64,000 nucleotides of DNA, from NCBI RefSeq assembly GCF_902459465.1, contig NC_047062.1, positions 22,263,919 to 22,327,918 on the forward strand, in the 5' to 3' direction. Both the position numbers and the translations under genes were made by a program. The notes below the pieces were generated by a model, which did no database searches, was not told the origin of the DNA, and worked only from the letters and a program-made list of their open reading frames with translations. Shown here piece after piece: positions 11,240 through 23,700 of the stretch. The DNA comes from Asterias rubens. Taxonomy: Eukaryota > Echinodermata > Asteroidea > Forcipulatida > Asteriidae. Position 1 is the stretch's first letter. Each line of letters starts with the position of its first letter.

Positions 11240-11656
11240 TGGGCTAGGCTAGACCTAGCAGTAATGACAATGAAAGCTAGTACGACCGATCATGACAAAA
11301 TTTCGAAAAAAGGAGTACAGCGCCCCAGTTACTGGGTCTAGGTAAGACCATTATGACATGGAGCTATTTATTGCTCCGATTCTTCTACCTCCATGTTGGC
11401 AAGATAAGTAAGACTAAACACTTTCAATTGCAGTGTGAGGTACAGGATCAACAATTAACAAAGGTAGAAAATAGCTTTAAAAAAATTAGCTAATTTTTAG
11501 TAAAAAGTTGATCGACTTAACATTCTTATTCAATCTGCAGTGGTCAGTCTCAATTAAGACACTTTGATTTAACAACAACAAGCAAGGGCAAAAAAATAGG
11601 ATAGGGAAGGCCGCAAAAATGACATGTCAAACTCAAAACGATCGTATTGTGTAACG

Positions 11657-11675
11657 TGACGTGATTGGTGAGTCA
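11657..11675. promoter_or_regulatory. Clustered CRE-, CCAAT- and AP-1-like sites
   Basis: Within 19 bp: TGACGTGA (CRE-like, 11657-11664), ATTGG (inverted CCAAT box, 11664-11668) and TGAGTCA (AP-1 consensus, 11669-11675). The position between two divergent genes makes a promoter or enhancer role plausible, but such words also occur by chance and no transcription start is mapped. Confidence 0.3.
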
Positions 11676-12479
11676 ATGACACAGTCATGCCTCTCTTGAT
11701 CATTAATCTTCTGCTTAAACCATCATGAGTATAATATATGAGTCCGATAACTTTCCGTATAAGTCAATAAAATAATCACAATACCTGTAAGACATGAATC
11801 CTAAGCCATCACAAGTATTAAGTAACTTCTTCACAAACGACCTGAAAAATGTAAACATTGCGAAACCCTTGAATTTTCCCGCTAGCTTGTGCTAGCGCCC
11901 TCTTGGGTCGTCATCGTACGCAGCGCGATGAGATTTCAGGCATCCTTTATCTCTAGAGCAAAACGCAGATGGGAGGTTTTATCAGTACGTTATACGTGAG
12001 AGCGAAACAAAACATAAAAACGAGGTTGCAATAGTACGGGAAAATTACGCATGCGTGTAGACTGCATATAACGAAGTCGTTTCCTTCCGTGAAACTTTAC
12101 GTGCGGCCTGAGAAATGAATAAGATTTCAACAAAAAATGTGCATAAATGTGATCTACAATGGAACAAGCCGTTTGCAGACGACAATATTGAGTGTCTAAT
12201 TTAGACATCTGAGGTAAGTTTGCAACAACAAATATGTGCCTTATGCAGCAATATAGGTTTTTAAAAGGGCGCATCCGTGGGTTCTAACGTTGACATGTTT
12301 TGACTGGTGTCGGTAAATCATGTTTGTGTAGTGGATGGGGCCTGATTCTCATTCCTTGGGCAAGACAAGTCGACCTTCGCGGTTAATTTTTACTGGTCTG
12401 TGACCAGTCGACATTTTGTAAAAACCGGAATCGTGGATCACTCGACCTTTGGACCAAATCCAATGAATTTGATTTGTTT

Positions 12480-12750
12480 GAGTTTTGTTTTGACATGGAC
12501 AATGTAAGATTTAACTTAAGAAATGTAGCTCAACAAAGTGGAACCACATTACAAGGGGAAACAACCAAAAATTCATTCAATTTCAAGAATCAAGTCAGTC
12601 ACAAAGCTAGGGCCTTCAAAGATTCATTCTTCGTATCAACTGTTAAACTCTGGAATTCACTTTTATCGGCTGCTGTGAATAGCGCAACACTAGTCAAATT
12701 CAAGGGACATAATAAGCAACACCAAACATGCCAAATAGTATTACTATTTT
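12480..12750 (+). mobile_element. Non-LTR retrotransposon tail (reverse transcriptase C-terminus)
   Basis: An open frame of 93 codons ends with KDSFFVSTVKLWNSLLSAA and VKFKGHN, resembling the end of CR1/Jockey-type reverse transcriptase proteins (F-F-x-S-x-x-x-x-W-N-x-L, then a basic stretch). The rest of the element is absent, as expected of a 5'-truncated LINE copy. Confidence 0.5.
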
Positions 12751-13317
12751 GTTAGTAGTCTATTTCCACACGCAGTGCGCAAGTTAGCGTTGATGTATCC
12801 GGCAGGATATTTTGCTGACATAACCAATAATAATGGAGATGGAGATGAGGAAAAAAAAATAATAATAAGAAAACAAGCACAACACAAGTTTAGTAGAGTA
12901 GACTTCCCCAGCCCAGTCACCCACTACAAGCAAGAAATTGTTATTGTTAACAAAAACATTTAGAAAAGAAAAACAATCTAAAGAAAATATTGATTTGTTT
13001 GTGGGAAAATTGAAATTTTCCCTCACTCACTGTTTTTCGACCCCTGTTTTTTGTGTTTATTATTTGACTTTGGTGCTAAATAAATTACTGCAACACAAAT
13101 TCACAATGATGGGGTAAAGAAATTAATTGAATTCAGACGGTAACATTTCTCGTTTGACGAAGTGAAATAAAAAGGAAAAGATGCCCAATCTCTTATTTAA
13201 TCTGCTCACTCTTTTCACTCAAAAAAAGGTAAAACTTTAAGACCCTATCACGGTTATGTGCCATGTTATTATTGTTATGCTATGCATATCTAAGATACAT
13301 TGAGGATTGAACAAAGA

Positions 13318-13585
13318 CAAACTTGCTAGAGAGTGGGATTTGAACCTACAACCTCTGAATTAATGTGGCAGTGCTTGTGTTGGTGGTCTCCTTTGTTTGT
13401 CAACATAGGGGGGTGCTAGTCAGGAGACTTTCAAACTGTTGTATTTACCAGGGATAATAACCAAGTTGACAATACAACCTTTATGTAGGGCCTATCACCT
13501 TAGGGGAATCAACTTTTTCTTGATTACTGCGGGATTCAAATCCTCTTCAAGTCAATTTGTCTTTGTTCAACCCAAAATTAATTAC
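13318..13585. repeat. SINE B-box fragments, both orientations
   Basis: AGTGGGATTTGAACCTAC at about 13335 is a minus-strand B box; GCGGGATTCAAATCCTC at about 13528 is a plus-strand one followed by TTTGTCTTTGTTCAACCC, a tail also seen after the B box at 20644-20705. Degenerate fragments of the tRNA-headed SINE family seen at 36049. Confidence 0.4.
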
Positions 13586-14312
13586 AATTTACCCTTTTGG
13601 TTTATTAGCCTACGTCTTTTTGAGATTCACACATTTGTCATTGCCCATTCAGTAACACTAGTAGAACAAAACAATTAAGAATGGTATAGATCATGATGTT
13701 TATGTTGTATGCATTGCTGCCTCATGTAAAGATAATGAAATTTAAAACACTAAATTTGTAAGCAACGATTAGCATTGGTGACAAGCAACCATGCAAAGGC
13801 TTTTCAAAAGAGATTGCTGATTATCTAAAAGCTAAGACAAATTGAACATAAATGGGATGCAAATCAGATCAAAATCCTCATGTGTCCTTTCCTATCCTAA
13901 CTTCCTGAGTTACAACGGCTTCTTGATGTCTTTCTTGGAAACCACAGGATCAGAAAAATGTATGCAATTCCATCAACTTAGGGATTGGGCCATTGTGTTA
14001 TGCTTTGCACACTTTAGAGAAAGATTTACTTTGGAAGTGCCTCAATACAAAACTAAGTCTAGTGACGTTCCTTTAGGTTTATTCCCAAAGGGTTGTTCCT
14101 GTAGCCAACCTTCATCTCTGGTGGAAATTCAACTCACTGTGGAAGAACATTGAGGGATGAGGAAATAATAACTGATCATAGTTGCTGGGGATGATAAGCT
14201 GCCCTTGACAGTGCCAATTCCTAGAATCCAGTCTAGTATTTCTACAGTTTTGAAAGTGTGTTTTTTGCATTAAATAGTATCATACCTCATACCATGCTGC
14301 TTGAACATTAAC

Positions 14313-14455
14313 AAGCCTTGACCTTAACTCTTGAAGTTACATTGAACGTTTCCTCTGGTAAGGGGCACTTCTACAAGGAAAATGGAAATTTGTATACAAA
14401 CTTTGCAGAGGGAACCATGGCAAAAACACATGGCACCAAGGCAATATTGGGGAGA
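14313..14455 (+). repeat. Degenerate family D-like repeat
   Basis: CCTCTGGTAAGGGGCACTTC, ACAAGGAAAATG and ATGGCACCAAGGCAA match interior words of the CAGGCCTT-ended repeats at 29798, 34899 and 59671. The ends are eroded. Confidence 0.4.
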
Positions 14456-14749
14456 CGAGTAGAAGAGTTTGCTTCAGATTTCAATCAAAAAAATAAGTCC
14501 TCTAAATGAATGGACTTTTATGTAGCCGTCGTACAGAATTAAAATTATATCCGGGACATTTCAATTGCAATGTGACAATGGAGGTAAGTTCCTCTTTGCC
14601 CCTGTGCCTTCGCCTTAGTGCCCCCGTCAAATAGATTTCTGCTGAAATTGCTACAACTTTTCGCAATCACAATGATCCCCATTACTTCTGGAAATTAGTT
14701 TGCCCTAAACATAAAATGCTTACAATGCAATTTTTCTCTTTTCTTGCAG

Positions 14750-14772
14750 TCGCACCGAGGACCACATTAACT
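14750..14772 (+). other. SOS1: SOS1 5'UTR segment in the first coding exon
   Basis: A pyrimidine tract and TTGCAG end at 14749, so the transcript probably enters here from a non-coding exon in 10851-14700. Only 23 bp precede ATG 14773. Without this acceptor the frame stays open upstream to ATG 14716, a start I consider less likely because the added residues look like a translated polypyrimidine tract. Confidence 0.55.
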
Positions 14773-17700
14773 ATGGGAGGTTATAATTTTGAAAGTGACG
14801 AACGATGGAAAGGGCTTTTTCTTGCAGCTCTACGCAAGGTAAACGTCGTTGTTGGGTGGCATGTGATTTTAAACTTAAAAGTGTATGATCATTATTGCTG
14901 TTGGGACGATTACCAGCAAGCACATCAGTTGACAAATCAGTGAAACGCTCATGTTTTTCAAACAAAAAGAAGTTTAATTATTTGTACTTGTCTGCGAATG
15001 TACAATGTATGCAGCCATCTGCTTCAGTTTTTCTCAAAATGATGTTACTTTTTCGAGTAGCTGGAGACTTCAAACGATGAAGATGGCAAGCAACATGTAG
15101 ACAAACATAATAAAGGGTACAATTTTGTGTCTGTCACATTAATTGTCTGTTGAATATATTGTAATTTTGTGTGACTAGTACCTGAAATCACCCAAGACCT
15201 GCATGTCCATTCACATGTTGAATGACTTTTGAGCTGGTTGAAGTACAGAAAAAACTGCTAATGTTACAGCTATGCAAAATGGTACCCCGCATTGTGTGTC
15301 GGTCATAAACAAACAGGCTCTTCTCAGAGCCAATATTCCTACCAAGAAGTAATTTTTCACAAAATGTTATCATGAAATGCGCTGTTAGATTCGCTAGCAA
15401 AATGTTTTACCGGCAGTAAATTGACTAAAAGTCACACACACACTTTCCCTTTTTAATGAAAAATCAACCATGATTAACCAACCTTGTTATCACTTTACTG
15501 ATGCCAGTTCAAAACACGAGTACATCAACCTCTTATTGACATTTCTTTCAGGTCCAGCGAGAGGTGCATCCCTCCCTCATCGTAGAGGAGGCAGCCCTAG
15601 AGTACATCGAGTCCCTGATCGTTAGACTACTGTCCATGCTCGTTGCTGGTCAACCCCACACTGTCCTGGACGTCGAGGAGCGAGTCCAAAGGGCTTTCCC
15701 TCATCCCATAGACCAGTGGGCTATCAGTGACGCCCGTAGTGCCCTGGAGAAAGGAAAGAAGAAGGCCCCTCTCGTACTGCCTGTTGATAAGATTCATCCT
15801 CTTTTAAAGGTAGGTGTGGAGAGAGTTACTCCTTGGAACAGATTCGTAGGGTTGTTTATTAGAAAATGTCGACATTTTATTACACCCAGGATAAGAAAGA
15901 CACAAGAAGAAATGTCCAGTTTAAGATGTGGGAGGTAAAACCTTTACGGGGAAATTACACGCAATCAGGTAGGGATAGATAACCCAATCTACAAGCAAGG
16001 CTCCGGTCTGAGATGGGATTTGAACTGGGGTGCACAGAGGCGAAAGGCAGGCAAAGAAACCACGAATCTACATGTAAAGTTTGCTTGGTTTACAGGAAAC
16101 ACCTGTTAATGTAAATGGAGTATTAGAATAGTTATCTTGGCTATTTAGTAAAGCAAAAATGTGTCCCAGAAATTATGTAGCTTTTCTTCCTGATATAGGC
16201 TGTGACCAACCTCGTCCCCATGGTTTACTTTATTTTCAACCATGATTACAATAGTAAACCCTGGGATGGAAACTCCTTACTAGGACCCTGATTAGACAAC
16301 GACTTTACAATATTAGAATATGTTCCATATTCATAGGTACAGCCAGCCGCCGGCAACCAACAATGTGCAAACAAGCTATTAAATCTGGAACCGTACTACG
16401 AGATTATGACGAAGATGTGAATTTCGAAAAGTAGCCAGACTATTTTAATTTACATACGTATCCAAACATTTTGGATATGCAAATGATCCAACATCAGGGT
16501 GAGAGTGGTCAACCTTGTAACCGCTCGACACACCCTGGGGACGAGGTTGGGCTGTGACTGAATTGACAGCTTCATCTACCATGTATACAGCTTTGCAAAA
16601 ATCATTGCTTCAACCCATTTTGCAACATTGGCTCAAAAATGTCACACACATCCTTTCACGGAAGTTGCCAAATTCGAACAGGACCTTGTTCAATTTTCCT
16701 TTTAAACCCTTAGTTCCCCATTCAATTCCATGAATAACCGAAATCCGTTGAATGCAGCATTCTTAAGTGTTTTTTCCCTGGACATTTGCCAATTCGGGCT
16801 CTAGGATAAACAACATCGACTATTTACATAGAACAAGCATTTTTACAGCACATGGTTGTAAAAGCTGCCACTAGCATCTTAATGGGAGCCAAAGTTTTTG
16901 AAGTGCCCTTTGTACAAAATTTACAAAATAGTTTCAGATGTTTGCTTTTTTTTTTTTTTCGGATTCCCATCGGTTTGTGCACAATTCTGATCAAAAATGT
17001 TAGTGCAACGTTCTGTGCCCAATTTCAGACAACTGCTTTAAAGCATAAAAAGTACCTCAGACAAAATCTTTATGCTTACCAGAATAAGGTTACCAGTTAA
17101 ACTACCATGTCACAAGCACAGCTTGTGCATGGTATCCTGTTAATTTTCTGCTAAGCAAAAAGGTTGTTTAGCAGCTCTATGAAATTGGGCCCTGGTTCTG
17201 TTGTAAGTTGTTCAGAGGACATGGTATTATGGTTTGTAACACTAAGTATCTTTGTGATCTTTCCCACATCAGGAAGGCTTGGGGTATCGTATTGACAGTC
17301 AAGTTTCCCTCTATCTGGTGGCCGTAATGGAATACATAGCTGCTGATATCCTCAAGGTAATCCTTTAACTTCTTTTTGTCGTGAGAATTTGTCACAAGAT
17401 TCATGACATTATGTGTTTTGGATTGTTCTGTAAAATGTATATAAACAAACTTTTTGCTGAAACTGAATGTATGTTGCAAAATGATAAATGAAAACCACTT
17501 GTAAATTTTACGAGATACCTCATAGTTAATTAAACAAAAAAACAATGGGCGAAGGATACAGGCAGATATAGTGATAAAAGCACCGTACATCTCCCCTGGC
17601 CTTGTAATTTCCTGTGCAGTCAAACCATGCCCTTCCCCCAGTGAAAAGATTGTCTCTTCTGCTCCGACCATTGAATCTAATGAGCGTCCTTGGAGAGGTA

Positions 17701-20700
17701 TTAAAGAGAAAAAAAGGTTAAAAAAGACAAAATGCTCACAATCCCCTTAAAGTTACATAATCATTGACTTTTTGAAGAGTAGATTCATATGCACACTCTA
17801 GTTTCCAGTAAACACACCACATAGACAGCATACCTGTATGCTTCGTTTTTTGAAAGGGTAAGAGCACCAAGGTAGAGGTTACCCTATGAGGAAACCGTAA
17901 ATTTCTACTGGAGCATTCCAAGGGCACCAAGGCAATGACCAGGGGGCATGGAGGCAATCACCTTCATTGCCTCCGTGAAGTATGGGGCCTGAGACGGTAA
18001 AAAAGGGCTGGTTTAAAGGGAGGAGTACACCTTTCAGGCCTGTATGCTTCGTTTTTGAAAGGGCAAGGGCACCAAGGCATTTTCTCCTTGGTAAAGGGCA
18101 CCCTATGAGGAAATTGTAAGGTTCTACTGGGGCTTTTCAAGGGCACCAAGGCAATGACCAAGGGCAACAGAGGCAATCGCCTTCATTGCCTCCGTGAAGT
18201 ATCAGGCCTGACCTTTGACAATTACTACAATAATTAATGAACTTCCAAACTTACTTGGTGAAGCCTTTTCAGGCATCTGAAAGCGCACAATTTTATACCA
18301 ATTGAGCCCAACTTGCAAATGTTTGTTATTTTATGCTTTTAAAAAGTTGGGATAGAGATAGGTCTTAGACAATTACCAAAAGTACACCGTGCATTTAAGA
18401 GAAAACAATGAACCAAATGTTTTCTGTTTTGGGAGGGATTTTTTTGTGTACGTCAGGCTTATTTTGCTTATGGCAATTTAAATAAGTAATTGCGGTTTGT
18501 GAGGTCTTCATATATTGTTATTGACTTTGTGAGCTTTCAGCTTGAAAGCAATCAATTGAATTGGTCATACTATGTAGTTACCAATCCTGTCAGTTGTCCT
18601 GAAGGATAACTTAATTGTTGGTAGGTTATGTTTTCTTTCGCCGTGTAGGTGGAAACCTTTCAAAGAAAAACATAATCTTGAGAGTGGTGTACTGTCTTAC
18701 CATTAGCAACATCCACCTCATAGTCTAAACTGTTCTTTTAGTTTAGAGTCATAATTATTCATCAGTTATTTCTTGTAAAAGTGCTTTGCCTGCTTTAGAA
18801 CTTACCACTGTACATGGATACTGAATTGTGCAAAATACAGTATGCCAAATGTAAAGGCACCGGGTGGCGGTTTCAACTTTCCGCCGTGTTCAGTTTTCCG
18901 AATTACCAAATACGGTAACATTACGTCATGCGACACCTGCGCACAGCAAGCGAAAGTAGTCAACAGTTAGTGCCGTACTGAGTCCCGGAAAACTGAACAT
19001 GGCGGAAGACTGAAACCGCCACACCCGAACAACTGCTTCCAGCTTTTGAAATTTTTGAAGTGGGTCATATGTAAGACTTTTTTGGGAGGGCATGACAGTG
19101 CCATTATGTTTGCCCTGAACCAGTCACCCAAAATATTCCCCCATGTTTTTGACAAACTGTTGTCGACTCTCTTTAATATGAGCTTGGAAGATACAAGACC
19201 TTGGTTAATACAAGGTTTTTCACCGGTCCAGAACTTTCCCATGCATGTTTTTATGTCTATAAAAAAACGTAAGGTACGAGCACGGTCGTTACAAAAGGTA
19301 ATTTTGTTATTTTAGTGGCCCAGTGATGACAGAATGTTTTTGTTTCTCATACTTTGTAGCAAGATTTAGAAATATTGCTGTGTAGCAAAAGCTAGGTTTG
19401 TGAAATTACATTCTTGTTAACGGACTATTTATTGGATTGAACCGACCATGCAGTTCCGTCTTAAGACGTGGTTTGGATAATACAAGGAAAATGGGCCAGG
19501 CTGGCAGACCTCATGTTAACGAGAGTCAACTGTGCACTTATCATAGGGGACAGGTGTGCCAACATTAACAGAGATGAAGATCTGAAAATTTTGATGTAAG
19601 GTGTGGGTTTCAATGAGAGAGTTTTTCACAACCAGCAACTCTTCCTTGAAGAGATTAATTCACTTGCTTGTTACTAGTAAATTACTTACAGGGTTTGCCC
19701 TTATTATTTGCAGTGACTAGCCAGTGAGACAAGCTGGCCCGCCCTGTTCATTAAAATAAGGGGGGTCTTACCAAACTAAATGTACTGTTTTTATGTAGGA
19801 GACATAATATATCAACAGGAATCATGTATTTCTCGTACTGCAATTTTTATTTTCTGTTACTTTCACAGTTGGTGTAAAAAAACCAACACATATTTGGTTT
19901 GCTTGCCTTATATAATACTGGTTGTAATTATTTTCCGTTTTACGAGCTGCTGTTACACAATTGTGCTAAATTATACAGACAGTGTAATATTTACTGGTTG
20001 TATTTGGCAAATCATTAAAAGTGTGTGTGTGTGAGCTAGAAAACATTTTCTAGAAAACATTTTCTTTCATGTTCTGTATGCTACATGTATGTGAGTTTTG
20101 ATATGTATGCTACATGTATGTGAGTTTTGATATGTATATTTGGTTTGCGGTAACACCATGTATAATCTACTTGCCAGGTACAGTTAGTTCTTTAGAGAAC
20201 TCCTTGCTATTCTACTACCGCGGAGTTGATTTTTTCATATTTTTCGGGAGACTTCTCAGCCCTGTGAATTTTCATATCAATTAAAGGGAAGGTACACGTT
20301 TGGTAATTACTCAAAACAAATATTAACTGAAAAATCTGACTTGGTAACGAGCATTGGAGAGTTTTTGATAGTATAAAACATTGTGAGAAACGGCTCCCTC
20401 TGAAGTAGCATAGATATTGAGAAAGAGGTCATTTCTCACTAAAAACAATAAAAGACTTCTAGCTAGAAGTCTTTTATTCCTATCTGAAAGCACACAAATT
20501 CTTCAATCTCTCATCATTATCTCGCAACTTCAATGACCAATTTAGCTCAAATTTTCACAGGCTTGTTATTTTATGCTTTTGTTGGGATACACCAAGTGAG
20601 AAGACTGGTCTTTGACAATTACCAAAGGTGTACCTTCCCTTTAATCCACAGGTCGTTGGTTCAAGTCCCACTCCAGTCAACTTTTCTTTGTTCAAAACCC

Positions 20701-23700
20701 AAGTTGTGAATTTTCATGTTAGCCCTTTTGAATTGTTATGAGAAAACTTCTTCTGTGAAAAAAATATTCTTCCCACTGACTATTTAAGTAGGAACTTTGA
20801 TCGGTACGAAGAAAAGAAGAAAAAAATGTTGTTGAGATATCGAGGGCTGTGAGGAGTCATAAGAATAGAATATATTTGTCTTCAAGTCGTTACCCGTAGT
20901 GGGACTTAGAGTCAGTTGAGCTGAGCCTTAAACGTCATCTCTCATACCCAAGAGGCTGAGACTGAAATGTCAAAAGCTTTTCTGGGAGCCGGTGAATAAA
21001 GAGACACATGCATCGCCACTGTCCACAGGACTGTGGGTTAAAATCCCATTTTAAAGGAAGGGTGTAGGCTAGTGGGTATTATCGGGAATATTATTTTTTG
21101 GAATGGACCTGAAACTCTTTCTGGGCAATTCCTTATTTTACCTGCTCAAGACATCATAAATCTGGGTGTTGTTTTTTCGTGTGTGATTTTGTCTCAAGTG
21201 GCTTAGACATATTGAAATTTGTTACTGATAACATTTTCGATTAACTGGTTGCTTGTGGATGGTCAGGTTGCCTGCTGATATAATCAGAAATCTGATGTAC
21301 TTTTGTTGGCCCATTTTTATTGTATTTTGTCTTCATGAAGAAAGTTTATGTGTGCAAGAAATTTTGTAACAAATTAGCCACCCATCCACTTCCACTCTCC
21401 CCACCACCTAAAGAAAAAAAGTGAAATTGAAATAAACAACAATCTTGTATTAACAAAAGTTTGCACTTTAACAGGTACATGTTGTAAGCTTCCTTGTATT
21501 GTTAGAAATCGCTGTAAATAGAAATGTGTGAAAATTACAAAGATTTTTGAGCAAAGGACAACTTGCTCTTTAATAGAAAAGCACCCACTAAAGGTCAAAT
21601 TATTCTCTCGCTCACCTGTCCTGCAGCTCCTCGTCCTTAGTTTAGTGTCCGAGACAAGAAAACCAAAGACAGTCCAACTCTGCATTAAGGATCCAGAATC
21701 TTTGTATTCTTAACGTGGGTTCGGGTAAATTGCAAATGTCAGCTTTATTTCTTTGGGGTCATCTCTGTTCCGACAAAGAGTTAAGTTAAATGTCAGGCTT
21801 TCTGAGATAATAACTTTTTTTGTACCCACTCAATGATGCCGCTGACGTCCGATTTTTGTTGTTGTGTTGGGTCAAAATTGAAGCTTATTTAGGCCCCAGT
21901 GCTTTGTTCTCAGAAGAGCGAGGCAAATTTTCCTAATGGGAAACCTCTATGACAGGAATTTGGAATTTCATCTTTGAAAGGGCAAGGCCATTTTCATTTT
22001 GCAAAGGGCACTTCTATTGGAAAGTCTTAAAGTCAATGGAAAACTTTTGAAGGGGCACCAAGGCTAAGACTAGGGGCAACGGAGGCCATGTGTCCTTCGT
22101 GTAATTCCAGGCCTGCTTTGAGAGAAATGTTTATTTCTGCACTAACATTTCAAGGAGTACCATTGCATTATGACCAAGATTATGAAATCAATTACCTCAA
22201 CTGCATTCGGGAAATATACAATGTATACTTATTGAATTTTTTTTTTTTTTTTTTCAATTGGGTTGTCTGAGATGAATTTTGTTGATATTTTTTTAACTTG
22301 CAGTACATCCTGCAAAAAGCAATTGTGATGTGAGATAAACTACTTTTAAATCTTAGACCGAATGTCTGCGTTCAGTGCGCATGACCATCCACTTACATGG
22401 TTGGTAAAGAGAATGGGTTCACCCTGGTGTTTCTGGCATACGCACAACCAACTGAGAATGGGTGCAGTGACCCCTGAGAATGGGTGCAGTATCCATCAAG
22501 ACAATACAATACATTTTATTATTGTAAATTGTATGCTGTGTCAACATTTTTAAATTTAATGTGTGCATGTTGCTCTTTGAAAATATACGAATGATGCACA
22601 CATGTACCTGCCATCAATGAAAAAAAACAAAAATATGAAGTAGAAATCATTTATGTATGGAAATTTGTTCTTACGTAATATGTACAATTTTAAATAAGAG
22701 AATACATAAAAATATTCATAAGAAGCACCAAGTCTTTGCTTTTGAATGCATTTCTTGTTTCTATGGGTTTTTTTCCCCCAAAAAGAAAATCTACACAATT
22801 TGTTTAAAAATCAAAGTCGAAGAACATTCTCCATTAACACTAACTGTGTAATAATTAGCATTGGCAGCTGTCCCATACTATGCTACACAAGATAAATTCA
22901 ACCCCTGGACCACTACTATACTTCCTGGTTCGCTCAATTAAAAAACCCTGGGACTCTGATGTGGTCCTTTCTCTATGCTCTGACCATGCTTTGACTGACA
23001 GAATCATGAGAGAGATGTCATCTCTGTAGGGTGATAACTGCTGTCCTAGCTCTCTCATTTACCTTTTAGCAATTTCAGTTGCTTTGTCATGATGTGCAAT
23101 TCATCATTGTTTAGCTGTGTTTTTTTTGTTTTGGGGTTTATGTTGTTTTGTTACTTTGCTCTTGCAAGCTCCGGCAGCTCTTTGTGCTGCTTGTAGTTTT
23201 TTATTTGTATCGGCAGTGCAGGTCTGATTTATAAATAAATTGTCCCTTTTCTTGTTTACCTTCTAGCAATTTCAGTTCCTTTGTTATGATGTGCAATAAT
23301 CATCATTGCTTAGCTGTGTTTTTTGTTTTTTTTGTTTTTTTTGCCCTTGCAAGCTCCAGCCCCTTTGTGCTGCTTGTAGTTTTGTATCGTCAATGCAGAT
23401 AATAATTTGTCCTTTTTCTTGATTTCCTGATTTTACAAATTAGATTTTATTTGGTTTGTGGTAAAAGGAATCGCTTCATGGGACAGATTGTATGCTCTGT
23501 AGCTTGAATGATTAATGGAATAAGTGTGGTATCAATAAAAATAGCGGGACAAATCTATAGAAATTTAGTGACTCTCGTATTCACGGTGTAGTAATACAGA
23601 GCTCTCATATGTAAGATTTGATATTACGTACTACACAGTGTGTACAGAGAGATACGATTTGTCAGAGTGTAAATTATTTTCTGCAGATAGTGTATATCTG

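Larger units (their letters stand above)
10851..14749. other. MCM8-SOS1 divergent intergenic region
   Basis: About 3.9 kb between the MCM8 ATG and the SOS1 acceptor at 14749. It should hold both promoters and the non-coding first exon or exons of SOS1, which I cannot place. It contains a palindromic MITE (11001-11239), a transcription-factor-like cluster (11657-11675), a short GCTAGC hairpin near 11881, a LINE tail (12480-12750), SINE fragments (13318-13585) and a family D-like fragment (14313-14455). The 103-codon frame at 13842-14153 has no recognisable family. Confidence 0.55.

Noticed and set aside
13842..14153. 103-codon open frame upstream of SOS1
   Set aside because: No family match, no splice signals, low-complexity flanks; left as unexplained intergenic sequence.
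14716..14772. Earlier in-frame SOS1 start at 14716
   Set aside because: The added residues come from a polypyrimidine tract ending in TTGCAG, best read as a splice acceptor.
17177..17671. 164-codon minus-strand open frame over SOS1 exon 3
   Set aside because: It runs antisense through a coding exon, starts and ends in intron, has no recognisable domain, and its length is explained by the antisense of conserved exon 3 plus AT-rich DNA.
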